A stretch of DNA of 64,000 nt, from NCBI GenBank assembly GCA_014529385.2, contig CM043965.1, forward strand, positions 64,823,190 to 64,887,189. Direction: 5' to 3'. Made by a program: the position numbers and the translations under genes. Below the pieces are notes generated by a model. That model saw only the letters and a program-made list of their open reading frames with translations. It was not told where the DNA came from and did no database searches. This DNA is from Adiantum capillus-veneris (Eukaryota > Streptophyta > Polypodiopsida > Polypodiales > Pteridaceae). Below, in pieces: positions 43,461 to 55,326 of the stretch (its first letter is position 1; every line of letters starts with the position of its first letter).

Positions 43461-46400
43461 CTAGCTTGAAGGTGTATGCATTGAGTTGCTTGTAATACAA
43501 TCTTTGCACAACATACGAGCCTTTATCGCATTGGTTGAAGAATTTGGATTTACCACAAATGTGTCGCCAGCACATAGAGCACTACTTAACGCATCATGAT
43601 GGCATTCGTATGTGAAGTCATCATAGCCAATGACTTCATCTAGTGGAACGTCATCTGCCGGCTCAGAATCAGTTTCAATCTCATCAAGTAATGGCATCAA
43701 AAGATGATATTCCCAAGGTTACACATGAGCTTTGTTGATGCATCAATTCCAATTTGAGAGAATGCATGCATCACAAAAGAATGTCAATGGTCTTGTTGCA
43801 AGGGCAATTGGATCCTGTACGTTGTGACCACAAAAAGCATGCAAAGAGCGAGTTTCCTTAACATTGGCACAATTCCACTTGAATTTTTTGTTCACATCCC
43901 CTAATTTAACCTCCCAAAACACACGAGCACATTCCCTTTCTTTTTAAGGATATGATGCAAGTGGTGCTACCTTTGATAGGTTGGCTTGGCAATAAGCAAC
44001 CACATCTTTTGCACACTTTAGAATAGCTCCATTAGACTTCAGTTGTTCATGGGTCAAGGTTCTTTTCACAAATTCTCTTGCACCATCGTGCTCTCCCTTG
44101 TCATGCCCTGATCCAAAGAAGAACCAGCTCATCCTGAACCCTCTCAGTCTACCATATCTTGCAACAAAATAGAAAGGCCTGGCTCCTAGGAACTGTGAAG
44201 CCACACCATCGGACCACACCCAGTGTTGTCAGGAGTCACACCCTCTTGTTGTAACCAATCATGGTGTAGAATGAAGAAATGTTTCACAAACAATGTGTCA
44301 TGCACCTTGTCATATAATATGAAGAAGTGGATTATTTTGATTACCTCCCCTTCCTTGCGGTAGTACATTATGTGTACAAAAATGGATATTTAACTAGAGT
44401 GCCAATGCATTGACTAAATTTCATTTTTCTCCTTGAAGGCATAATCTTTTGCAAAATCAACAAGTAAAACCACCACATCATCTGGAAACCTAAGTAGACA
44501 GTCCTTGGATTGTTGTCCTTGCCATAGAGCTATATAGTTATGAGTGATGAAGATCTTCAACTTGGACTTCAAGATTTGAAGGAACTCCCAGCAGTGCATT
44601 TCTTTATGCAACAGGTTTTTTGTTTTCCATGCTTGTCTTTTTCTTCTACATATGCAAATACTTTCACAGGAATACTATCTCCAAGCAGCATAACTCCATC
44701 CTCTTCACTTCACACATCTTACAATCTCCCATCGGACATTCCCTTCTATGGAAACCTACATCTAGATGCTTTGGACAGAGAACCCATGCTAATGTTGTTA
44801 GCCCCAGCACAAATATTGCACACACAATCGCAACTTGCTTCATGCAGACCAAAAACACGAGAGCGCATGTGGTTCAATGTGTCCTTTAGAAAGGACATTT
44901 ACACGTGGTATTCACAATAGCATGTGTATCTATCCTTCAACCGCCTACAAAAGAATGGCTTCAACTTCTCAAACATTCTCATGCGAATCTTGCAATATGG
45001 ATGCTTCTCTTTGAACGTGTAAAACAACTCAACCTGCAATATCCATAAATGATCAACTTATGCTCCTAGAATGCTAACTGCGGTATATAGATTGCAAAAT
45101 AGGACATTGAGCATGCTCTTCAAAACAAATCAATATGTTAACTAGCACACTCAATATGCAAACAATGTGTTAACAAGCAAAGTTACCCTAACTAGCATAC
45201 CAGGTATGCTAACTAGCATATACAATATTCTTACTAGTATAGCCAGAGTGCTAACTAGCATACAAGGTGTGTTAACAAGCACACACAGTATGTTAGTGAG
45301 CATCTTTCAATGATCACTAGCATACAAGTGTGTTAGCTTGCATACCCAATATGCTAATTAGCATACTGGGTATGCTCACTAGCATACAATTTGCTAGCTA
45401 GAATACCAGTATGTTATTTAGTATATTAGATATGGTAGCTAGCATAGAGGGTGCTTGCCTCCATCCCCACTCATTCAGCTAGTTAGCATATAAGAAATTC
45501 TAACTAGCGGACACATTGTGCTTAGTAGCATACTTGGTATGTTAACTAGCATACTCAGAGCCGACTTGCATATGAGGTATGCTAAATTGAATAGCATGTG
45601 TGCTAACTAGATATGTTAATTAGCATGGTGAGTATTCTAAGTAGCATACACATTGTGTTAATTGCTAGTTAGCATTTAAGAAATGCTAACTAGTAGACAC
45701 ATTGTGTTTTCTAGCATACTAGGTATGCTAGCTAGCATACTCAGTGCCAACTAGCATATGATGTATGCTAAACTTGAATATCATGTTTGCTAACTAGGTA
45801 TATTAATTAGCATGGTGAGTATGCTAAGTAGCATACAAATAGTGTTAATTGCTAGTTAGCATATTAGAAATGCAAACACATTGTGTTTACGAGCATACTA
45901 GGTATGCTAACTAGCATACTCAGTGCCAACTAACATATGAGGTATGCTAAAGTGAATAGCATGTGTGCTAACTAGGTATGTTAACTAGCATGGTGAGTAT
46001 GCTAAGTAGAATACACATTGTGTTAATTGCTAGTAAGCATATTAAAAATACTAACTACTATTCACATTGTGTTTAGTAGAATACTAGGTATGCTAACTAG
46101 CATACTATGTATGCTAAATAGCACACTCAGTGCTAGCATGCTAAACTGAATAGCATGTGTGCTAACTAGGTATGTTAATTAGCATGGTGAGTATGCTAAG
46201 CAGCATACACATTGTGTTAATTGCTAGTTATCATATTAGAAATGCTAATTAGTAGACACATTGTGTTTACTAGCGTACTAGGTATGCTAACTAGCATAAT
46301 CAGTGGCAACTAGCATATGAGGTATGTTAAACTAAATAGCATGTGTGCTAACTAGGTATGGTAATTAGCATGGCGAGTATGCTAAGTGGCATACTTGACA

Positions 46401-47507
46401 TGGTAAAGTTCTATCATACAAAATGTGTTAACAAGCATCCTCAATGTGTTAACTAGTATGCTAACAAGCATACTAGGTATGTACTAACTAGCATAGACTG
46501 TGTGTTGACCTGCTCACACAGTATGCTAACCAACATGCATAGTGTGGATACCATTATTAGACTATAGAATAGTATGATACTTATCAAACAATAGAAGTTA
46601 TTATGCACTAGAGATGTAATGCCTAGAATACCAAAGTTATGGCATGTCAATTGGCTTGATCAACTGAGGCTCATCTAGGAGGTGCACAAGGTGTTTTATG
46701 TAGCTTTTTCCCATTCTCTTTCAACAAACATCCTTCTTGTTGGGGGATACGCAAGTGTGCTCTCTCCAAAATGTGTGGACCAATTCCTTGATTTCATCTC
46801 TGATAGGGCTATGACGGTGTTGCTTGTGACATGTAGCCAATGAAAACAATCCACCATTGATAACAGGCTTCATCTGTGATTTTGCCTTATGCATGGAGCG
46901 ACGGCCGACTTTAAGGACCCTTGAGATTTTTGCAATAGGCATATTATCCTTTGAATCCAACATCATCTGAAACGCTGCATTCTTCAAAAACAACTTCTCG
47001 TTAGAACCTGGCTGCTTGAAGGTAGCCAATGTGTTGCGGACATTGGAGACAATTGAGATCTATACATCAGCCTCCTCCACTAAGGAATGTTCTTGGATTG
47101 CCTGAACAACAGGATTTTCATCAACTAGATTCCATACTTTCAATTCTACTTATGTCCCAAAACCTTTAATCCTCCTCTTGAAAGCTATCAAAATCTTGGA
47201 GGAGATTTTCTTTTTCTCCTCATCATTGAGGGCATGATGGCCTCGCTCACCTTGCATCTGTTTCCACTCCCTCTGTTTCCTCTTTCTTTCTCTCTCTCAT
47301 ATTTCTTGATCACAGAAAGATCTGGATCTTGGGAGTTGTGATTCATCACTTGTAATGGCTCCCTTCTACAAGTTTCTCTTGAGGACTGCATACATACATA
47401 AAACATTACTTACTTGAAATCACTTAAATTTCATATATGCATGCACCATAAGTTAACACTAGCAATTTACTTACCGACATTGAATACGTTGTTTGCATAT
47501 TTAACAT
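43461..47507 (-). pseudogene. DDE-type transposase-like gene H, split by a satellite array
   Basis: On the minus strand, a possible first exon near 47507 (MLNMQTTYSMS then GTAAGT) is followed by SSRETCRREPLQVMNHNSQD and then KILIAFKRRIKGFG. The block 47029-46720 reads FLKNAAFQMMLDSKDNMPIA and VLKVGRRSMHKAKSQMKP, helix-turn-helix-like. YIKHLVHLLDEPQ follows at about 46670. The gene resumes at about 45030 with VELFYTFKEKHPYCKIRM and PFFCRRLKDRYTCYCEYH. The core includes HNYIALWQGQQSKDCLL, VVLLVDFAKDYAFKEKNEI (candidate Asp), VWSDGVASQFLGARPFYF (candidate Asp) and FFFGSGHDKGEHDGAREFVK (acidic). A C-terminal part with Cys/His runs to 43461. Frameshifts and stops are present. The protein resembles uncharacterised RNase H-fold transposases; the exact superfamily is not recognised. 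Confidence 0.6.
45060..46600. repeat. Palindrome-rich satellite (CTAGCATAC/GTATGCTAG)
   Basis: The whole stretch is built of the short motif CTAGCATAC and its complement GTATGCTAG. In 45476-46400 it forms about five higher-order units of 178-194 bp, marked by CATTGTGTTAATTGCTAGTT at 45651, 45838, 46016 and 46210. It contains perfect palindromes such as GTATGCTAGCTAGCATAC at 45723. 45060-45475 is a more degenerate array of the same motif. It lies between two coding parts of gene H; a TTGCAG acceptor-like site sits at its lower edge on the minus strand. Confidence 0.9.
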
Positions 47508-47603
47508 TGGAGCTAGTTTAAATATTGTTGTCTGGTTCTCCATAGCTCTATGGAGATGGGAGGAAAAGGGAAGAAACAGATAGGAGGGTAGGTCAGATCC
47601 AGC

Positions 47604-47607
<4 letters not shown>

Positions 47608-47697
<90 letters not shown>
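47608..47697. repeat. (GA)n microsatellite
   Basis: About 45 GA units with one GG interruption. Confidence 0.95.
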
Positions 47698-47699
<2 letters not shown>

Positions 47700-47996
47700 A
47701 TCAGCTTGGATAGCTCATATGCTTGGACAGCACAATCTTGGGTCAAAAAGAGAGAGAACACCATATTAGAGAGTTTGCGACTTTAGAGCCAATTTGGGAA
47801 CCATCACTGTCTTAAAGATTTTCCATATGGATAAATCTCAAATTGTTTTTTAAGGCCAAATCCTTTCACAAGGTACTTGAAAAGCTCTTTTGAGTCATGC
47901 TCTCAAAACTTCGGATAAGATTTGGCCATGTGATCAAATCTTAAGTTTGTTTTGAAAGTGAGAATTGAGAAATTTCCAAATTCACTAATATGGCGC

Positions 47997-48040
<44 letters not shown>

Positions 48041-48490
48041 ACCACGACCCCAAACGACTCCAATAACAAAAAAAGATGCCTCATTTAAATGGATACTAAT
48101 TGTTTATGGACAGTTTAATTTAAAAATGGACATTGTCTTGGCTTCTCAACATATGCTAACAAGCACTACTACCTAGCATTGTCCTGCACAACATTTTGAG
48201 TGACACATTAACATGCTTACACCCATTTGACCTACCACGTAGTTGCTTACCACACTCGAGGGGAGGTACGGTGCACTTTGATCATACACCCAATTGAAAA
48301 TTATTTGGGGGAATGTTGTTGGCTTTGGTCTTACACCCAGTTGACAATTATTTGGGAGTAGACCTTTATATTTTGGGTGCTACATTTGACACTTAGTGAA
48401 ATGATGCCAATATATGAATACATGAGCCACAAAAACACATGAAACCTTTGTAAAACCCCAATTTTGGCTTAAGGGGGCATTTGTTAGGGT
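47698..48490. other. No recognised gene; (GA)n at 48001-48039
   Basis: Unassigned sequence with one further GA array of about 20 units. Confidence 0.5.
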
Positions 48491-48491
48491 A

Positions 48492-48672
48492 AACCCAACT
48501 TGTGGCACCATGTGGGAAAGCCCTCTAGCCACCTAGGAGGACATAAATGATGGCATGGTCCAATAGCAAGAGGATGCAACCTCTCTAGCCATTGATTGTA
48601 AAACACTAAGCCTATATGGAGACTACTCTCTAATCAATCAATTACACTTTGAGAATTACCATTGTGTCTATA

Positions 48673-48725
<53 letters not shown>

Positions 48726-48910
48726 TCCATGCTCTTACTCTTGGCATAACCTAATCCTACCTCCATATCTCTAACCCTAATCCGAGCACCATGGTTAAGC
48801 TAAGACTTCACCATACATAGCCTAATGCTAAACCATCGGTGATAAGGGACTACGCTTTTGCTACTAACCCATCATTGACCACTCATGTGACCATGTCTTC
48901 TGCTAGACTT
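48492..48910 (+). repeat. Possible LTR-like repeat with internal (CT)n
   Basis: A purine tract AAGGGGGCATT precedes TGTTAGGGTAAACCCAACTT, a start typical of LTRs with a short inverted motif. A (CT)n run (48675-48722) follows at a position similar to the CT arrays in the LTRs at 60247 and 62582. The right end is not defined and no partner is present. Confidence 0.3.
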
Positions 48911-48958
48911 GCATTTTGGGCAACTTTCAATTATGTTGCCAATGTCTTTGTGAGCTGT

Positions 48959-49094
48959 ATAGCCAAGTCAAAAGAAAAGAGAGAGGATTATGGCACATAA
49001 ACTCACATAAAAGATGTGCCTAACCAATAGCCAAGTCAAAAGAAAAGAGAGAGGATTATGGCACATAACCTCACATAAAAGGTGTGCCTAACCA
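48959..49094 (+). repeat. 68-bp tandem duplication
   Basis: The unit ATAGCCAAGTCAAAAGAAAA and the following 48 bp occur at 48959 and 49027 with only a few differences. Confidence 0.9.
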
Positions 49095-49962
49095 ACGTTA
49101 GATACAATGCCCCATTCACCTGTTTTATTGCTAAAACTAACTAGGCTATAATAGAGTTGGTGCTAGTGCAACCTATAATAGGTTCTAAGAGTATGAATTG
49201 CCACACTCCCCACTCTTTGTAAGTGTTATGATAATCTTTTTTTTTTAATAACAAAACTCGCAATTGTGAGTGAATTATATTGATCATCTCAAAAAATTAC
49301 AAGGTCTTGCCATGCTCGTGGCGAGCCATGACATCATCTAGAGACCATAGTTACAACGGCAATATGGGCAGCCACCGCTCCCCTATCCTTCATACACAAG
49401 GTCAATTATCATGTTCTTCGGAGATCTTCTATTTACCAATGGCCTAAGTTTTTCCATCTGTTTCAACAAGGCCCTAGTTACGATCACTATTTTATTAGGA
49501 GAAGGCTCAACTTCATATCAAGGAGAGCACATTTGATGACTATGACTTGACAGAAATTGAGACATCTACAATAACATGGAAAATATGTGTCATTGATAAC
49601 AAAAGGTGCTTGAAATCACTAAATGAGATGTTTCGTGCAAGAATTTATAAATTATACAGTAACTACCATTGACACCTCGAAAAACAATCTATATAGCACA
49701 TGTATTCAATCAAGATCCTACATCATGTCAACATTAATAAGAAGGAAGATGTTGAAAGATGGGGATGACATATGGAAACACCAATGATGCACATAACTTG
49801 GCTGCATAATTAAAGTAGAAACAATACCATGGTCATGTCAAGATTTTTGTTTTTAATAAAAGAGACTTTCCCAAACATCCGATTGGAATTAATCTATAGA
49901 ATGCAAGAAAAGTCGTCATATGAGGCTGTGAAATGAAATGTGAAATAAAAAGAACTCACTAC

Positions 49963-49997
<35 letters not shown>

Positions 49998-50610
49998 GCA
50001 TGTCCAAAATTTACTAGAAATATGCAATGTGAAGGTTCACTTTAGCATTCTAAAACAATAGAATGAAAGAAAAGTAAAGACATGTCACAATCTAAAATGA
50101 AAGATGAAATAAAAAAGATATATCAATATTTTAAAATCAAAATAACATTTAAGGTAAGTCTCTGTCATCACTAAAAACATTGAAAGTATGCCTAACTCAA
50201 CACTCCTCTAAGGCTTCTTTTAGAAATCCAAAAAAGAGATCACGTGGAGCAACAAAACTCCCTCTCTCTCTCTCACATCCAATATCCCCCTTTTCACCCT
50301 CACAAGTCTAAGAGATTCCTACAAAAAGAAATGAAAAGATCATTTGAGAAACATACCACATAACACTATAAACATGAAATTGGCTACTACTATTGTTACT
50401 TTCTCAAAATGCCATTAATTTCATCATGAGATTCTCAAGAATCTCCCCATTCAGAAGCAAAAAGTCCTCGACCTGTCGCCATCCTCTTTTCTGCGACCTA
50501 TCACCATCATCGTTTGCGCATCGCCATGGCGATTAACTCCCCTGACAGTCTTGCTTTGCATGACCATGCGTAGACTGTGCTGGTCTGTAGCCCCCTTATG
50601 CCATCGCATG

Positions 50611-50612
<2 letters not shown>
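49095..50612. other. No recognised gene
   Basis: AT-rich sequence with a short (TG)n at about 49972-49996. No coding signal or repeat structure that I can support. Confidence 0.5.

Positions 50613-50648
<36 letters not shown>
50613..50648. repeat. C36 homopolymer
   Basis: An uninterrupted run of 36 C. It creates spurious polyproline frames. Confidence 0.9.
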
Positions 50649-50649
<1 letters not shown>

Positions 50650-51240
50650 CCATCGTGTGCTCCTGTGCGTCAACACACGCTGCCCTCCCGCCATTGCTTC
50701 ATCTTCCATCCTCCCTTTGCAGTTGCACCCGCAAAACCTTTGCCTTACCTCATGACGATCAGCTACACCACAAAAATGCTTTTAATCTCACTCACAATAG
50801 GTACACGTTCGGATTCCCTCGCTGCGCAAAACCATCTGCACATGGATGTTCACTTCAAACATAAGCTGTGGCATCCCTTGCACCTGTTGAATCCAATCGC
50901 CATTGCAAGACAGCAACGCACACACACACACACAGAGGATTGCAGCCCTCACCTATGGTCTAATCCTGTCTCAACCCTCACTTGTGCTCTATCCATCGCA
51001 AAGTCGAGAGGATGCAGAAGACAAAAGTATTCTTTTATCTCTCTGTGTTGATTCTTCCGCGCTGCATCCCATGATCTCCATCTCTCTCTTGAGCCGACCT
51101 GATGTGTCGCCCAAAAAATCTATTCAGCATCGCATTACGGGGCATGCCTGCCTTTTCCACTCTCAAAGACATTGGACGATCTGGACAGCCTCACCAGCCT
51201 GCTGAGCCTTGCTCTTTCGCAATGCTTGTCCAACAAAAAT

Positions 51241-51298
<58 letters not shown>

Positions 51299-51632
51299 CA
51301 CCTGTCCAATTTGCCTCCTCCATTCACTTTTGCTCTAAAAAGGACAAAGCATCTCTGAAGATACCGTTTAATGAGACCTAAAAGCAAAATCGAGTTGGCC
51401 TATTTGGCATATACTATTGAAAATATCCTCTCCCCCCACCCCCCCAAAAAAAAGGGTCCGTCTGTCTCCCCTCTTTCGTCCCACACTTGACCTGCTTCTT
51501 CCCCTCTCTCTCACCCTTGCCTTTGCGTGTTCATCCCTCTTTAGAGAGACTAAGACCTAGGTAGTTGGACCACAAGAGGCAAATGCTTTTTTGCCTGTAA
51601 CACTGTGACAACGTGCGTCACTGTGCGCACGC

Positions 51633-51634
<2 letters not shown>
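50649..51634. other. Unassigned, with (CT)n at 51245-51294
   Basis: CT-rich sequence. Open frames here are low complexity and not supported as genes. Confidence 0.5.
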
Positions 51635-51709
<75 letters not shown>

Positions 51710-51756
51710 GCTCGTCCGCCAGAGTTACCGCCCACTGCCCTTCACAGGATTCCAAT

Positions 51757-51790
<34 letters not shown>
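51635..51790. repeat. Two (GA)n arrays
   Basis: (GA)36 at 51635-51706 and (GA)16 at 51758-51790, separated by about 50 bp of unique sequence. Frames translating them as Arg-Glu repeats are artefacts. Confidence 0.95.
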
Positions 51791-51794
<4 letters not shown>

Positions 51795-52729
51795 CCGATG
51801 GGCTATTTCGACTTGAAAGGGGGAGCATGCGCCACCCGTCTATAACTTTACCCTCCCACTTGCTTGGCCGCCAACCTCTGGCCTTCGCTCAAAGCGGGAT
51901 CATCTCCAGATTCCTTTCCTTTTAACGATTTTTGTAAAATCGTTCAGACATACCACCCTTAGTAAATTGTAACCAAGGGGACTTTGGATCTAACTTACCT
52001 TTTGCAATCCATCGTGAGGTCTCACATTGTTTACTTTGTATTAAGGTCAAAATTATGTCATTAGAATGGCGTGTTTAAGGTGCTATTTGTGTGGCAAGCC
52101 AGTAGAGAACTTGTGCACAATTTGAAACCAACAAAAAACCAGTTCCCTTGGCAACATGTAGCAAGCTTTTTCCACACCGTGCAGATTTGCCCTAAAGTTT
52201 ATTGGAAAAAATTGTAGCACCCCCTTCACTTTTTCATCTTTTTGTGCGGTTTCCTATTTGCTCCACCCCCTCCTCTTGAAGCAACATTGTGAATTGGTTG
52301 CACACCAATTTGGATGTTTTCCTTGGCAACCTCTCATGGGAACTTGAAAAGTTCACAATTGGTTGGCAACCAATCATGAACCTCAATGTCATGTGAATTG
52401 GATCTAAAGATTGCCCCTTCTATACAAAAGGGAAATAAAATAGAAGAGTACATTAAATTGCCCATCTAATTTAGAGAACATTCACATTCTATAGCATCTA
52501 TATGAAGGATAAAGGGGGAGGGAATTCCAATTTCGAGAAATTTGCGGTCTTGCCAGGAAAGCACCGGGCTTTTGGTTGTGAGAGTTTGTGAGAGAACTTC
52601 AAAAACTATATGAAGGAGTTAAACCATAGATGCCATGAAGTATAGGGTTTGGAAGGAAGTGCAATCAAAGAAGCTTCATTTTTTCTCTCTTGTACTCACA
52701 CACACATAGAAAGAACACAACAGAGAATA
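51791..52729. other. No recognised gene
   Basis: Unassigned sequence. 52270-52390 repeats the words TTGGTTGCACACCAAT and TTGGTTGGCAACCAAT, short dyads, without further structure. Confidence 0.5.
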
Positions 52730-53157
52730 TCAAAACAACACAAAGATAAAAACATCAAGGCTATGGTCATATCGTATCATGGGTAATATGAAAGGGTTAA
52801 TAGATGAGTTAATGGCGTTCAATCTTCGGCAACAAAACAGGCTACGAATTGTTCTTTGGAATTGTAGTTTTGTGCTTATCATAATATATATGTTTTGTCT
52901 AGTGATGGGGATTAATTGTGTATACAAATCCTCTTGGTTCATAGCAAAATAAGTACACTTATATCAAAAGAAAATCTATAGTCTATAAGAGGTAGTATGA
53001 TGGGATCCGGTGAAAGAAGTATTTCATTGAGCCTTTCTGGGCCAAAGAGAAACACTATACGTTGTTGAAAGTGTATTTTACGGCTAATCCATATGTTAAT
53101 TCTAATAGATCTCACAGAGTGGAAGCGATAGAAATTCTCATCATGTGGATTATTCAT
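52730..53157 (-). other. Tandem pair of similar short frames, unknown
   Basis: Two adjacent minus-strand frames (70 and 72 codons) give related peptides: KLQFQRTIRSLF with RRLNAINSSINPFILPMIRY, and KIHFQQRIVFLF with ERLNEILLSPDPIILPLIDY. The similarity suggests an old 215-bp tandem duplication. The plus strand of the first unit also has a 58-codon frame with a hydrophobic stretch. I recognise no family and would not call either a gene. Confidence 0.3.
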
Positions 53158-54623
53158 CTAGGATAGTATGTGAGAAATGTAGATATGAGAGAAGTAAAGA
53201 GATGAGAAGTTTCCCTCCCAAGCCCTATTCTTGCCCGTAGGCAATAAGTATACTGCAGGGAGAGATGTATCTGTAGCAAGGAGAACCTAGAATTTGTAGA
53301 GAGAATGAATTTCTAAGAGTGAGAGGGATAGGTTTGGTTAAGGAGATGATATTAGATATATATATGTTGGATTAGAGATGAAAAAGAAAACAACAAGAAA
53401 TCAACAAAATATCAATGTAGAACACATATTACTTGTCAAACCGTTCGGCACCATTTTGATGGAGAGAGAAGAAGAGGGAAGAATTCAACTTTGATTGATA
53501 CACCAAGTCCAAGACCTTCTTTGATTAGAGTTGATATTCCAAGGATATCTTACAAGAATGGCTAGTCTTCCTCTAGGAGAAAGTGTAGGCTTAGGCTTAT
53601 GTGTTAATGGCTAAGTACAATTAAGCGTTACTACTCACTCCCTCATGAATTCATCTCATCAATGGCTTGAATGGCTTGAATGCTTCAATGGTTTTCAAGG
53701 AAGAAGAGGTCCCTTTTATAGGTGAAGGGAACCCCCAAGGGTTTACACAAGAAGAGAAGAGCCAATGTGAACAGAAACTGGAAAAGTTGGAAATGAGTTG
53801 TCCCTGCATGATGTGGGCAGATTGAGGTCCAGTATTTTGATCATATCTCCTCAACCGTGGCTCCGAATAAAAAAGTAAAAATATAGGCAGAAGATTCAGC
53901 TCATTATTCTACGACTCCCATTTTATATACTTTTTCCAATTCGGATTGGAACCTTGTGTTAAAAATTTATCAAAATAGGGTACAGTTTTGGCAGCAAAAG
54001 ACTTCTTGTGGTCCCCTTAGCTTAGACTTTTACTTGATTCTAATGGACACCTCATGCCATATGAAAGCATGACATTGCTCCTTGACAAAGTTTTGTAATC
54101 ATGCTTGCAATAATGCATTAAAATAAGTGTATCTTTGAAATCATGCCACCTAGTGTCCCACTAGGATTTGATTCCCTCCTAGTAGCTATTTAAAAAGAAA
54201 TATAAGAAAAATATGAAAAATACGTAGAATATATATATATATTGAAATTTACCCTAGATATAAGATCTAGCTAGGGTGTAAGATGATAATTACATAGTAG
54301 AAATAAAGAATCAATGCTTTTTGCCCCAAGTTAAAGAGGCGAAGCTATTGACGCTTTTTCCATAGTACTTTTTGACGGTAAAGTAAGAATATGTTACCCT
54401 TGAGATAAATCATAGGATGAGATAGAAAGCTTATTATTATACTTAAATATTCATATATATATTATAGGAAATATAATTATGTATCTAAAAAGTGGCAAGA
54501 TAGATCTTGTAGCATGCGTTCCCACTATGTACGTGTCACAACACGACACCGGTTCCCCCCCCTGCCACACGTCAGAACCTCCTTCAGGCGGTGGGTGTTG
54601 CCTGTAACTTCGGGAGCATAGTG

Positions 54624-54624
<1 letters not shown>
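53158..54624. other. No recognised gene
   Basis: AT-rich sequence. 53460-54050 has the composition of a decayed LTR, but no partner or boundary can be shown. Confidence 0.4.

Positions 54625-54696
<72 letters not shown>
54625..54696. repeat. (GA)n microsatellite
   Basis: About 36 GA units, ending 24 bp before the copia element insertion point. Confidence 0.95.
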
Positions 54697-54701
<5 letters not shown>

Positions 54702-54719
54702 CAAAGCTGCCGGTTGTAC

Positions 54720-55045
54720 TGTTGTGATGTCGAGCTCTACAACTTGAGCTGGCATCCACTACGGGTCTTGGCCGCTTACGGCATTTACTCACTGGCGCGT
54801 TAGGTGACCGACACAGAGGATCTCTGCCAGTGATTCTACAGCTGGACTACACTTATAGTGCCAGCCTAGCTAGTACGCTTCTAGCGAGTTCACACTTAGT
54901 GATCGCATGTACATATGTGCTACTTTTCAGCTTTAGCACTTAGTCATTTTGTACTCTCTTTTCTGTAAAGAAGAAGAAGAAGCTTTCCATCTCTATGTGC
55001 TTTGTGCTTGTCTTGTGTAGCTCTCTTGCATCCTCATTCTTTACA
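54720..55045 (+). repeat. 5' LTR of the copia element
   Basis: TGTTGTGATGTCGAGC...CATTCTTTACA. The primer site TGGTATCAGAGCC starts at 55046. No strong TATA box is evident. Confidence 0.97.
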
Positions 55046-55058
55046 TGGTATCAGAGCC
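55046..55058 (+). other. Primer binding site of the copia element
   Basis: TGGTATCAGAGCC is an exact match to the plant initiator tRNA-Met primer site and abuts the LTR. Confidence 0.95.
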
Positions 55059-55326
55059 TGGTTCAGGCAAGAGAGGCTAAGAGAGCAAGAGCATCACAAT
55101 CCCTTCGTTCGCAATCCACGACCAGATGCACAAGTTTTTCGCACAAGTTTCTGAACAGGTCTCCAAAGTGCAGTATACAGAGATTTACTGTACAAGTACA
55201 GTGGTTGTGAAACGCTTGATTGTGGACACTCGTTGAGTGTAGAAAGCGTTACAGGAACCACGATAGCAGGTTCAGCAGATTTGTAAGTTTTTGCAGATTG
55301 CAGCTATTTTGTCTTAGTGCTTCAAG

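Noticed and set aside
43286-43495. Short protein with a 17-residue duplicated segment (DFFIAFWGDCVQ)
   Set aside because: It arises from a 51-bp tandem duplication in a spacer; no support as a gene.
50551-51051. 166-codon frame with a polyproline run
   Set aside because: Created by the C36 homopolymer; flanking residues show no domain and the overlapping frame is equally open.
51605-51925. Long frames of alternating Arg-Glu or Leu-Ser residues over GA/CT arrays (also near 43030, 51172, 54591, 60413, 62698)
   Set aside because: They are translations of dinucleotide microsatellites with no flanking domain.
52730-53157. Possible plastid DNA insertion
   Set aside because: The peptides have an organelle-like composition, but I could not match them to a plastid protein.
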